From Dreissena polymorpha (Eukaryota > Mollusca > Bivalvia > Myida > Dreissenidae), in contig NC_068360.1 of NCBI RefSeq assembly GCF_020536995.1, positions 84,377,559 through 84,441,558 on the forward strand: a stretch of DNA of 64,000 nucleotides. The letters run 5' to 3'. Below are positions 10,251-23,800 of the stretch, one piece after another. The notes beneath the pieces are model-generated. The model made no database searches and was not told the origin of the DNA. It worked only from the letters and a program-made list of their open reading frames with translations. The translations under genes and the position numbers were made by a program. Position 1 is the first letter of the stretch. Every line of letters starts with the position of its first letter.

Positions 10251-13200
10251 GCGTATTTTATTTATTTTGAAAGCGTGTGATAATCAAAGCGGGAAGGTGC
10301 TGCAGTTGTTCGCTGTTTGAGTGTATGCATAGCAGTTCGACCTTTTATATTAAGCAAATCGTATGGCCATGAAAAATACAAACATAAATATAATTTCACT
10401 TAAATTGTCTACAGGGGCGAAAATTTACTTCTGCAAGGGCTAGATTTTGCTTCTTTGGGGTGGGATATAGTACACACCTCAAGAGAGAAAAATTACATTT
10501 ACTAGACTAACGAAATTAGGACTGAATTTTGAGTAATAGCTGTAATTTACAGCTAGTTAGTTGTAACTGAAAGATTTTGAATTTTTAGTACCCGCAGCTA
10601 GAAACCCTTCCTGTCCAGTATGGTATCCACCAACCAAACTCACATGCTTTCACAGCCTCTCCATCTACTTAATCATACAGTCTTTTAAAATGCGATACAT
10701 TCCATATCGCATAGTATCAAGGCCAGTGCGCTTCCAATGTGTCGGGAAATCTTCTTTACAAAGCTATGGTATATGCTAAAGCGATACAACAAACATCGTT
10801 TGGCGTATGCTAACAGTTCATGCAGAATAGGGTACATCATTTAAATAAGACATGTGCACTGTTCTAGATTCTGAATGAGCTAAGACCATTAACATGATAG
10901 TCATCATGTTTGGTTCATTTAATAAAAAATATTCTTTAATTATAACGAATGTACTTACCATAATACCATTGATTTACGATACTATATAAACTATATACGT
11001 CAGTCAAATTGTATGGCAAACAACTCAAACATGCATGTAAAGAACGTGCGCGTATACATATTTAAAATATGTTTGGTTGATTCATGATAGTGCGGTAACC
11101 CAATGCTTTTCTTGCATTTTACAAAAGTATGTGTGCATTTTAGCTATAGATAAATTATAATCAATATATAATTTTGATAAATACATATTAAAATCTTGCT
11201 AAACAGCTCGTACAGATATGAATGGGATTCAGTTTACATTTATGAAAAAAACATCCGCAACATAAGCCACCACAATTCTAATTGACCCACTGTTAACACG
11301 CCTGATATATTAAAGCTTAAAACAACCGTACAAACGGATGTTATTGAAATTCCTAGACAGTTTTACCATATGCCTATATCCTGTATCAAAAAACTAACAG
11401 CCAAACAACTTATACCCTGTAATGAAATCCAAACATCATATTTAAACTGCTACAATTTCTGTGTTTTCAATATTTATTTTAATTTTTGAGTAAAAATATT
11501 TTTTAAGTACTACGAAGTTTAAACATTTTTTCTATCATACCTTAAACTGGAGTACGAGCTAGGTAACATAATGTTCTTATATGCTTGCAGATAATTTGCT
11601 TTGAATGCACTTGTATACAATGTCAGCGTAACGTCTGTATTGACGTCGAGCTCAATGATCAATGTCTCTTTCACACAATTATATGAAGTTAACATCTGTG
11701 CATTATTGCATAGTTGTAGGAAATCAAGTGAAACATCATATCAATGAAATCATTTTTTTAATCGATCGGTACATAGTCATTTAATAACATGTTGGACGGT
11801 GTCCTTAGGTCCAAATAACAGAAAGGTGTCGGTGTCTATTTCTAACAATGATTTTTTCATTCGCTCGTTCTTCCTATAGGTCGGTTGGTGGAGGTTTCCG
11901 AACTAACTCTTGATACTGAACTTAATCTTGCGTTGCGATGAAGGATTTCAAAATGAATTGCTGCAAATATAAGGCTGTTTTAGAATGTGTGTTGCTCAAA
12001 CTACCAGATAGTCTGTCAATGTTAATTCATTACATTTATTGTGACGCATGGCTAGCCCAAGCTCTCACTGTTCATTGCGTATTGTATGCAATATCATGAA
12101 CTTATAATACTCTGCTCCTTTAGATGCTTGAAGGGTTTAAACCATTAATAGAAAAAACTCAAGACTAAAACGTGTGATGCGCACAATCTCCATACGTTTC
12201 AGATGAGTCGTTAACAAAAAAAAACAATTATTAAGCACATATTTATGTAAAAGCGTCATTATCAAACATCAAAAGCATGGGCATTATGTGATGACTATCA
12301 TCAAAAACAAATTTAACATTCTACATCCTAGTTTATTGAAACATGCATTGATTCGTTCAATCTCAATGAATTGAATGTTCTGTTACTAGGCACGTACAGT
12401 CCAAAGCTCATTAAAATAACATCTTAACATTCACTAAAATATTTGTCGCTGTGAGCCGGATATTAGTGAGGCGTCGGAGCGGAGATAATTTGAAATTATA
12501 ATATTGAAACAGCAATCATGGATTCTTTGAATCAAAGAACTCAGTTTTCTCGAGTAAAACATGATTATATGTATATTTCTCGAGCAAAGCTCATGTTTCA
12601 CTTAAATTTTGTGATATGTGCAAAACTGATGACCACGCCTATCCGAGAAAGTCATGCACTTCATACGCGTAATGCTTACATTAATGAATGTAATGCTACA
12701 TACAATATACGTTAGAACGTTCAACTGGTTTATATCTCATGTTATTGTTGTTGTTGTTAATGTTGTTTAATGCCTTTTAGGCCACTTCTAAATATTAATT
12801 AAAACGTACAGCAATTGTACAACATAGACAAATAACTGGTGCAATTTTATTATGTAAATTTTCACAATTGTTGAGATAAATCGGGTTAAATTAAGAGTAA
12901 TAATATCTACAGCTGCCAATCTAGAACTAAATTCACAGCTATACAATTTTCATCACATTGCCTAAGTATCTGAATGTAATGGCGTTCATATAATGAAATG
13001 AGTATTTTGTTTGGCCTCGATGAATAATACACGAATATCAATTAGGAATCTGGCGAAGAAACTCAAACCGATCATAACGTTGATTAAACAATAAGTTAAT
13101 TATTGCCGGTAAGCAGAAATAAGCGTTTATTACTTTAACAAGTACACACTTTATTGTGGTAAATTTATTTACTCCTTATAAATTCAAAACATAGTAAGCC

Positions 13201-14520
13201 TAACGTTTAGTGTGTATTTATTGAATTTCTTTGTAAGACTAGTAGTGTACGTTCTTAACAATTCGGAATTTGTAAATTAATTAGTCAATATTTCTATAAA
13301 TAGCGCATGCTAACGATTTTGTAAGTTTTTATAAAATTAAAAAAAAAATCTGATCCTGGTAAGCTTAATATTGCAAATTGCTTTGAAGATTTAATTTTGT
13401 AAACACTCATAACACGTCTATATTTCATCAAGATATAAAGTTAAATTAAAAAAAACCCACTAAAATTGTGGTTACATAACTAAACGCCAACGCATGAGCA
13501 ACCCTAAATATTAAAATGACGCTACATGAAATTTAAGAGTAAACGTTATGTATGCAAGTAAAATATGTAAATTCTCTCGCAATCCTGGGCATTACACTTA
13601 ATGGAAATTTATTTTAAGAAGATAACGATTATCAATTCATAACTCTTCGAAATGCAGTTGAAACCACAAGTCGCTTGATACGCCGTAGTCCGTGACAACA
13701 GCTATACACGCTTTGCTGCATAGTTATTGAAAATAATATGTCGATCAGATCGCTTCAAAGCGCGGCTTCATTGCTCACGTACGTATTTTACATTATTTTA
13801 TTTTAAGGAAAGTTTGCTTTCATAACTATGTTGGTTTGAAACGTGATGATGTGGAAGAAGTTGCTAGAAATAAATAGATAAATCTTGAAAGAAAACAATC
13901 GTTTCTTTTGCCATAACACACTGACAGAATGGTAGAAATGGTAAAAAAACAATACTCTTCCTCAAGTGACAGTAGAAGCCACACATTTGCAGACTGCATG
14001 GGTAGTTTTTAAATAACTAACACAATTTAACGACACACACTCTGGGTCAGATTATAATTTGTTCGCTTGCGAATAACTGTATTTTGTTCATACTTAAAAA
14101 ATGAAGTTCCGTTTTAAGTGAGTAGAGATTGCTTCAGTTGTTCAGTTTGTTGTTGAATTCAATGTCAATACGATGTTATCTTTAACGAGCCTTATGAGGA
14201 AAGCTTACCAACACTCAGAGAAAACATGACCAAAAATGTGGTTTATTTTGCGAAGGAATACAATGTATACACAAAACAGTAAAAGACACAATACGTCAAA
14301 GTTACGTGATCAATCTGTAAAATAATTACACAATCTTAAACGCGGAAAGGCATCATTGCTCAACTGGATATGATAGTTGAATTTTATTTCATGAGAAAAA
14401 TGCTTACTGAACGGTTCTAGAAAAAAAATTAATGGGAAGTAAGTGTTCTTAGATACAATATGTATATATTAGTTGCATAAGTAATTCCAGTCACTGTTGT
14501 AATAAAAAAATATAAAATTT
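10251..14520. other. long non-coding stretch, nothing recognised
   Basis: AT-rich DNA with scattered homopolymers and a short GTT run near 12745. Only short chance frames were seen, and none has coding-like composition with splice sites. Confidence 0.45.
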
Positions 14521-14529
14521 AATCTTCAG

Positions 14530-14656
14530 ATGCCATTATACAGACGATGATCTGTACCGAAACACGCTGATGCAGACATATCAGCTGTACTTATATTTGC
14601 ACCAGAAAGGAGGAGAGGTGGTGGTCGGAAAAGAGACAATGCTTAATTTGAAATGA
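14530..14656 (+). CDS. possible terminal exon of an unrecognised gene
   Basis: A pyrimidine-rich tract ends in TTAATCTTCAG. One frame after it then runs 41 codons to TGA: CHYTDDDLYRNTLMQTYQLY, then LYLHQKGGEVVVGKETMLNLK. The charged, balanced composition is unlike the AT-rich chance frames nearby. The exon would start in phase 2. No upstream partner exon was found, and the protein is not recognised. It could be chance. Confidence 0.3.
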
Positions 14657-14659
14657 AAA

Positions 14660-15299
14660 ATAATACTTTTAAAAGTCTTCTTTTACCTAATTTGATTCTA
14701 TTTGATTTATACTATGAAAGAAAATAATATAAATTTATTTTCGACAAGTTGCAGGACTACTTTATTATATTGATAACATGACACGTGTGCAAAATTTTTC
14801 AAAGTGTGCACATTCACATATCTGATTAAATGATTAAATGATTATTTTTTTTTAATTTAGGCCACACCGAGCAGAAATTTGTCTAGCAGTATTATTTAAA
14901 GAATTTCGGTTTTCTTATTCCATAATTATTCAGTCTTTCCTGTTAACAAATATATAAGCTTCAATTAATTTACATTCTTAGATCTTTTTTTTAAACAAGC
15001 AAAGCCTAATATATATATTCGCGGTCTAAAATGTCAGAATACATTAAGATCCCATTATATGGACAGAGACATAAATCTAATAAAACTGGCAATTTAAGTA
15101 TTTTGACTGGTTGTTTGGTCTGTTTAACACACTCCATAAGCATTTTAAATTGAAGTGTATACCATGGCATTTTGAAAGAAACCCATTAAACATGCCTCTA
15201 TTGTAATTGATAATTAGCATCAGTACTGACGTCAACATGACGTCACGTATCTTTATTGACGTCATTTCATCGACACGACGGGATTTGACGGGAACCATC
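14660..15299. other. non-coding stretch, nothing recognised
   Basis: AT-rich sequence up to the edge of the inverted duplication. It has short TGACGTCA-like words near 15230-15265 but no exon. Confidence 0.45.
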
Positions 15300-15309
15300 A
15301 TAGAGCAAG

Positions 15310-16075
15310 GACCGACAACTCTGCATGGAGATCGGATTAATTACAATAATTCCCATAGGGTACCATTATAAAACTGACAACTTTCAAAGCATTTTTGTTG
15401 CCTTTTTGCCATATCAATTTTTTCCGAATCTGGTTTCATTTTTAAGATGGATCTGTCTTCTTCCAATAATTGCAATCACAAACATACCGTCTCACAACTT
15501 CTAAGCAATATTTTTGCTTTTGAATGCACCCATCGTACACAAAAACATGTTTCGGAAGCCTTATTTCGAAAAAGCCCCATACAATAGAAAACACCGCCCA
15601 TCAAAGTTCATCTTTCAAGTTAGTTTTCAATTCAAGGCACCAAAGTACTCCAGACACATACAGGTTACTAGAAATTTGCACAAAAGACATGTGTCACAGT
15701 GTTAAATTGCTTTTATTTACTAAGAGAAAAGGATCACTTTAGAAATAGGCACTACTAATGGCCCACGGAGGGATTCACAGTGATTTAGTGTAATGTAACC
15801 TCAAATACATGTCTTCATAAGCAACCACGTGATTATAGCCGATCCACGTGGTACAATAATTATCCCAGTAATATTTTTACTTTTTTTAATATAGGTTATT
15901 TACGTTTTGTTTGACCCTTACAAACTATTTTTCAAATATACAAGAACATATACTTTTCATAATATAATTATTTAACAAAAAAATAAAATCCTACCAAATC
16001 TGGTAGTATTTTTCTTGTGATGGCAGATATTGTATGTGAGAGCATGGAACGACAACTCTGCGTGGAGATTGAGCT
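15310..16075. repeat. dispersed repeat X
   Basis: Bounded by CGACAACTCTGCATGGAGATC at the left and ACGACAACTCTGCGTGGAGA at the right. It contains the GATCCACGTGGTACAATAAT tract and CTACCAAATCTGGTAG. Shared with 2330-2990, 35285-35620 and 46070-46250. Confidence 0.5.
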
Positions 16076-16439
16076 TACTGCACAGACTTGATTTTAATTA
16101 AATATTATTACCAATATTTTATTTTATATTTCCATAAGAAAAAAAATCTATTTAAAACATATAATTTTGCGAGCTTAAATTTTCACGTGCATTACGAGAC
16201 TATCATACCCGCACATGGTCAGTGTGTTGAATAAATGTTTTTTTTAATTCAACTTTTTGAAAAAAATGTTCTCAAATAAAAATCGCAACATTTCAAGCTC
16301 GTATCATTAGCCGTTGATGAATAGTAAGTTTTATGATAAAATTATTATTATTACAGAATTGCGTTAAAAGTGCCTTTACATGTATACACGTTATTTTGCA
16401 GGTATCTTAAATGTTGCGTATAACATAGATTCTCTATTG

Positions 16440-16590
16440 GAGAACGGGGTTCAATCAGTGTGCGTAAAACTTCGTCATATTATTATTGTGGTGACACTAT
16501 CCAACTAAACTGGATTTTCGCTCAAATGAAAGCGGAAAGTGTCGCTCTTTACGCACATGCATTTCATCCCATTTCTCTAGACTGAGGCTC
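16440..16590. mobile_element. fold-back element copy (AAGTGTCGTCC family), degraded
   Basis: Carries GGTTCAATCAGTGTGCGTAA, GGATTTTCGCTCAAATG, GCGGAAAGTGTCGCTC and TACGCACATGCATTTCATCC. It ends just before the acceptor of the 16610 exon, as does its counterpart at 1565-1790. Confidence 0.65.
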
Positions 16591-16609
16591 AAACTGTATT
16601 TTCTATCAG

Positions 16610-19600
16610 AAATCCGGGTGAAATGCCGAGGACGGGCGTACGTTTTCTGGTCTGCAGGGGACTCTAATTTCTCGGACTCCCAGGATTATATTGATAACAC
16701 TATCGTGCTGTTCGGCAAACGTAAGTTAAGGATTATATCTTCACATAATTATTTCATTATATAAATAACTCGATAGCTATGCTTTGAAGTTAAAAGTTGA
16801 AAACTTGTTCATGAATATATATTGATAATCCATCGTACTGTTCGGCAACGTAAGTTAAGGAATACCTCATCACAAAATTATGTTACCCGCGGTCTGGGGA
16901 AATAGGGCCTAATGCATGTGCGAACAGCGTCTTCCCAGATTAGCCTGCGCAGACCGCACGTGCTAATCAGGGACGACTCTTTCAGCTTAAACTCGATATA
17001 TCTAAAAGTTATTTTTTTTTTAAACAACAAATACAATATAAGCTGAAAGTCAAGTCTCCGATTAGCATGTTCGGCTTGCTAAGGCTAATCTGGGACGACA
17101 CTCAACATTGATGCATTAAACACCGTTTTCCCAAAGCGCGACTAATATTAATAACTAGATTGCGCTGTTGGTCAAATGAAAGTAGATATAGTGCATTATG
17201 GGATTTGTACGCTTAGAAATACAGTGTGCCAGAAATCTATTGATAAGTCCGTCTTCCTGTTTGAGACAAATACGTTTGGAATGCATTGGTATTATTATAT
17301 TGAACACATCACTTTTCTGTTTCATTAATACGTTTAGGAATACCTTGTCCGATGACTGTTATGTTTAATCCATCGGGCTGTTTTTTTGCAAATGTTAGTG
17401 TAGAAATACATCGTTCGTGTATTGCTTAATATCATCGAAATATTCATTTTCCTTACGTTAATTCGCCAAATTATTAACCTAATAATTTCTTTAAGTGAGT
17501 TTTTTTAAGAAAGACGCACAACATGTATTGATACAAACATTATAAAATGTGTAAACAAATATAAAAAACGTATTTCAGCACAAAATGTACGCGAGGAAAC
17601 GATACTAACTGCTGGGAATTATTCGTTCCCGTTTGAGTTCGTACTTCCATTCGGCATTCCTGGTTCGTTTGAGGGTCCCATCTCCACCGTATATGTGCGC
17701 TACTGGTTGAAGGCTACAATTGATCTTCCATGGAAGTTCGATCCCGAGTATAAGACTCTGTTCACGGTGGCCTCTGTCTTGGATCTCAACACCGTGCCTA
17801 ATGTTATGGTTTGTTCAATATTTGAGCCGCGTTCTGGGAAAACAGGGCTTAATGCTTGTCCGTAAAGTCGCCCAATATTAGCCTCTGCATTCCGCGCAGT
17901 CTCACCAGGGACGACAGATCCTCCTTTATAAAATGTTCGTGTAATGGATGTCTCTTCATAACGTAATCCAGTGTACGCGGAATGTGTCGGCCCTTATTAA
18001 CCTGTGAGCACTGAACACGCATAAAGCATTGTTTTCGAAGACAGCGGCTCATTTTGCCAAGTTTTGTTAATTTTTTAAACACGGTTTACGACTTACACTG
18101 GGTAGATAGGCGGAAATCATATCCACTACTCCACATCTATTTGAAAGCTACGATTTAGGTTTTCTAAACATCGCTTTTTATAAACGTAATAACCTAGTAA
18201 TGCTTGATTGGTCATTGTCGGTTCAGGTACTAATTAGGTATACTTCAGAGTACAGATAAAATACTTAAAGTACTCCGGGGTATGGCCGGATGCCTCTAAT
18301 GGCATTTTCCGCATTTGAGGTGTATTTTAGTTTACTAAAGAGTACTTGGGGTACTTTTAATAAGCATCTTAGCCGACAACCACCTATGGAACCCTAGTAA
18401 TATCTACGTCACAATAAATTTCACCAATTTTATGTCTAGTCCAACCAAGTCTTTCACTTAGTAGAGAATAGTCTGAGAACCAAGAAATGTCCAGCCGTTA
18501 CATATGTAGAGAATGCCACTGTTGATTTTGTCCTAAACAGAATGTTCTATGTAAAGACAGGTGAAAATAGAGGCGGTAAATGCAAATTTGTACTCAAAAT
18601 TAACGTAATTCTTGATAAATCCCAAATTTAAGAATATTCTTGATTCTTAGACTTAAGTCTTAGAAATGGTTGGCGTCTACGGGTGCTGCTATTCTGTCCC
18701 TCACCATAATGTTCAACAATGGTATGTCAGTAGGCAAGCCAACATGTATCGGACTCAAAGTTTCGACCATGTGAAGGATGCGTTAAATGTAATTCCAGTT
18801 CTGTGTCAAATAGTTATCATTTAATTTTCTGGTCATGACAATCTGTATCGATCGCGAAAGGTAGATGTTAAGATTTTCGAAGCCTCGCGTAATAAGCATA
18901 CTCACCTTTTAATATACACCGCACACTAACGTTCCACAATGGTATGTCCAGGCAAGCCAGCAAGTTTCGGGTTCCATGACGGCGTGTTGCTGGTGCTGTG
19001 AAACCCCGCCTATATCGGCCAGTCTGAGGATTGACAAGACTGGGTATGTGCCCGGAGAATGGGTGGTCGTGAACGCGGAGTTTCAGGATGGGACGGGCAA
19101 AGGTGTTGCTAAGTCATCGATTCGCCTTAGAATAGTAAGCTTAAACTAAGCCTGTGCGAATTTTTCATCCCAGATAAGCCTGTGCAATCAGTATATTTCG
19201 TGTAAGTGGTGTTGTTAACCTTCAATTTATACATGCTTTATGGCGATAATAAACTATCTTACAGTTACTGCTGGCGGTCTTTGATAGGTACTAGCGTATG
19301 GTGTTGCGCTGAATGCATGCCAGAATCGCAGCATTCTGAGATATTGTCCGTTCATTTTTTAGTTAAATCAGTTGTCTGACACTATGCACAATATCTTCTG
19401 ATAGGTGGTTCTCTGTACATTTACAGCAAACTACCTACCGAGAAAAGGGCGGCAACAAGGGAAGCTCAAAGTCACACTGCGTCATCATGGAGCATGGCCC
19501 GGTCAGTGGGGGCGGAAGTGACGCGTGGGTGAATGAACGATTCCAGATACCTGCCCTTCCGCCGTCCCAGCTTCCCGGATGTGACATTATCGTCATTGAA

Positions 19601-20829
19601 TATTTTGTGGAGGTTGTTGCTCAAACGTATCATCATTTGCTTTGAGTATTATATGCGAACTTAGTCGTAACCGTTTTATGATTGTTACACTATTTTGTTT
19701 ATATACTTTATACACGTGAGCGCAACTGAGTATTAACCAACGTTAAGAACAACATAACACTTGTTAGGACAAGAACATTAAATATAACAATTGCGATATC
19801 AGAAACAGGATACCGCGTGAACGTTGGTGTACGCCAACGTCCTTTGCACATTACAAATGATGGTATCTATTGCATATTTCAGAATATAACATTCATCGTT
19901 TTCAATGCCTGTACTTAATTTGTATAACAACGCACATTTAATATTTGTCTGCATAAATATTAAAAGAGAATAAGATTGCTATAATTCCCCATTACTTTTT
20001 TTGTGTATGCCAATTTGTTTACATATTCGTTAAATACCGACACATATGTGTACACATGTGCAACAGATGTATTTTCAATACAAATATGTAAATTTGATAT
20101 GTATATCAAAATTGAAAGATATTCTTATTCCACAGTTTAAAGTGTACGTTGTGAACACAGAGTTCAACCTTAAACTGACTATACCTATAACTATTGGCAC
20201 CATCCCCCTGTACAGATGTACATGCGCTCGATGCGGCCGTCTCCGGAACCTGTAGTCACTCAGCAACCGTACGGGTCGTCGTCAGGAGTATCCCTTCTGT
20301 TTAATCTGCGTAAGTACCGTTTGTCAGTGTTAACCCTTTCCCATATGGAAGAAAAGTGCAAAAGGCTGCATTCAACCAGAACAGACAACGAGCAATTCAA
20401 ATGTTGTTCAGATTTTATATCGTTTGCGGCTAATCACTATCTTAAGGTTGAACATTTAGGCTTTAAAACTTGAATCTATAAAGATAGATCTTTACTTTGT
20501 TATTCTTATGGACTACGAACGGGTAAAAATACGCTTAAGAGTACCATACTAATGAAATTATCCTTCATTATACTTTATTTTTGTGGCCCCGCCGTCATGA
20601 CTGTGTCCAAAGTTTATCTTTGTGATTATTGCCTCAATTAAGTGTCTTCATAAAAGTGTATGTGTTTAGCTCCGCTCTTATACCAGTTTCTAAGAGGCCA
20701 GTTTATATTTGTAGCTCCGCCCTCTTACCGACATAGAATATGTCTGGTCTTGTTTCTAGCCCTGCCCTCGTAGTTGAGCGCCATTTGTAACCTACTGCTT
20801 TTTACAGCAGTAATGTTATGGGTTCTGGT

Positions 20830-20883
<54 letters not shown>

Positions 20884-23800
20884 TACCAAAGTTCACAATT
20901 CGGTTTACCAAAATACTGTCCAAGTGTGACAGTTGAGTGCATTTGCAGAGGAAAAACCACAATTCAATTCCATAAATTTGTAAGGATTTATTGTGTTTTT
21001 TGTACAGTTGTGCTGTTCAATCTACATGTGCTTATGTGCTTTTTGTGATCAATATTTCACGTTGTTATATCTGTATGCTTTGTATGTTTTTTCATATCTT
21101 ATGAATTTTACGGTTTTATTTGTAGGATCAATGGCCACTAGAATTAATCTGTTTATTTAGTATGCCAATGTTTTATTAATTATAATATAATTCAAAATTC
21201 ATTTCATTAAATACACGTAGATATTTCTATTACTTAAAATGTGTTTTTCTATATCAGATTTGATTTTACATACATCTAAGTAAACATACAACTATCAGAT
21301 ACAACATAATAAACTTGGTAAACTGACTTGATAATTGACTTGGCCACAATAGCATACGAAGTGGTCGTACTTACTACTTGCACCGCTCTATTTCCAGTTT
21401 CCAAAATGTCTGTTTATGGTTGCTCAAACAGTTCCCAACATGAATGTTCTTGTGTTTTGCTCCGCCCTCTAATCCGTTAACCAATTACATTTTAGCTCAT
21501 CTATTTTTGAAGCAAATTTATGAGCAATTGTCATCACCTCGGCCTCGGCGTCGGTGTCGGCGTCAGCGTCGGCGTCCGGTTAAGTTTTGTGTTTAGGTCC
21601 ACTTTTCTCATAAAGTATCAATGCTATTGCATTCAAACTTGGCACACTTACTTACTATCATGAGGGGACTGGGCAGGCAAAGTTAGATAACTCTGGCTTG
21701 CATTTTGACAGAATTTTGTGCCCTTTTTATACTTAGAAAATTGAAAATTTTGGTTAAGTTTTTTGTTTAGGTCCATTTTATTCCTTAACTATCAAAGCTA
21801 TTGCTTTCATACTTGCAACACTTACTAACTATCATAATGGGACTGTGCAGGCAAAGTTATGTTACTCTGACTGGCATTTTGACGGAACTATGGGCCCTTT
21901 ATACATGAAAATTTGGTTAAGTTTTGTGTTTTGGTCCACTTTACCCCTAAAGTATCATAGATATTGCTTTCATACTTGGAACACTCGCAAAATATCATAA
22001 GGGGACAGTAAAGGACAAGTTGCATAACTCTATTTGTCATTTTTACGGAATTATGGCCCTTTTTTGACTTAGTAACTTTGAATATATGGTTACATTTTGT
22101 GTAAAGATCCACTTTACTTCTAAAGTATCAAGGTTATTGCTTTTAAACTTCAAATACTTTCATGCTATCATGAGAGTACTGTACCTGGCAAGTTGAATTT
22201 TACGTTGACCTTTGAATGACATTGACTCTCAAGGTAAAATTATTATTTTTTTCTAAAATGACAATAACTTCCTTATTTATGATTCGATTCGATTGATCCT
22301 TTGACAAAACAACTCTTACCTGACATACCACAAGAGACTCCACCCAAACCATCCCCCACGCCCCCCGAATCCCCCCCCCCGAATCCCCTAATCCCCCCCC
22401 ATTTTTTTATATTTAAGATCATCTAATAAATGACCACCACACCCTCACACTTTACCCTCCCCACCCCCACCCCCAAACAATAATTTTTATGTCCCCGGTA
22501 GTGTGGCATATAGCAGTTTAACTGTCCGTCAGTATGTCAGTCCGTCCGTCCGAAAAAAACTTTAAAATTGTTCATAACTTTTTCACTCTTGAAGAAAGTA
22601 ACTTGATATTTTGCATGCATGTGTATCTCATGGAGCTGCACATTTTGAGTGGTGAAAGGTCAAGGTCAAAGCATCCTTCAAGGTCAAATGTCAAATTTAT
22701 GGTGTCTGTCCGTCCGAAAACTTTAACATTGGCCATAACTTTTTAAATATTGAATATAGAAACTTGATATTTAGCATGCATGTGTATCTCATGGAGCTGA
22801 ACATTTTGAGTGGTGAAAGATGAATGTCAAGGTCATCCTTCAAGGTCAATGTCAAATATATGGCGTCTGTCCGTCCGAAAACATTAACATTGGCCATAAC
22901 TTTTGTAATATTGAAGATAGCAACTTGATATTTGGCATGCATGTGTATCTCATGAAGCTGCACATTTTGAGTGGTGGAAGTTTAAGGTCAAGGTCATCCT
23001 TCAAGGTCAAATTATTTTTTTCAAAGCGGCGTTCTCATGAAGCTGAACATTTTGAGTGGTAGAAGTTCAAGTTCAAGGTCATCCTTCAAGATCAAGGTCA
23101 TCCTACAAGGTCAAAGGTAATTTTTTTATTCAAAGCGGCGTTCTCATGAAGCTGCACATTTTGAGTGGTGGAAGTTCAAGGTCAAGGTCATTTTTCAAGG
23201 TCAAGATCATCCTTCAAAGTCATGGAAAAAAATATCAAATCGGCGTTATCATGAAGCTGCTCATTTTGAGTGTTGGAGTTTCAAGGTCAAGGTCATTCTT
23301 CAAGGTCAAGGTCATCATTCGAGGTCAAATGTCAAAATAATAAAATTTAAAAGCGGCGTTATCATGAAGCTGCACATTTTGAGTGGTGGAATTCAAGGTC
23401 AAGGTCATCCTTCAAGTTCAAGGTCATCCTTCAAGTCAAAGGTTAAAAAAAATCAAAGCGGCGTTCTCATAAAGCTGCACATTTTGAGAAGTGGAAAATC
23501 AATGTCAAGGTCATCCTTCAAGGTCAAAGGAAAAAACCCCCATTTTTTTACAAAGCGGCGCAATAGGGGGCATTGTGTTTCTGACAAACACATCTCTTGT
23601 TTTTTTCAAACATGGTTAAAAACACAATATTTATTAGTATTATTTTATTTTTGAAATACCGGCTAACCATCCCACCCAAAAATCCCCCCCCCCCAAAAAT
23701 TTTTTTTATTTTTTACTTTTTTTTGTATTTTTGGAAGAAAATGTTATAAATGACCACACCCCCACACTATACACCCCTCTCCACATAACCCCTCCCTCCT

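Larger units (their letters stand above)
15300..17680. repeat. right arm of the large inverted duplication
   Basis: Matches the reverse complement of 1140-2850 with indels. It includes repeat X, a fold-back element at 16440-16590, the 111-bp arrestin exon at 16610-16720 and the first part of the exon at 17579. It is longer than the left arm because of insertions, including the element at 16890-17145. Confidence 0.75.

Noticed and set aside
22534-23654. Several overlapping frames of 70-96 codons rich in SRSRSS
   Set aside because: Translations of the GGTCAAGGTCATCC tandem repeat.
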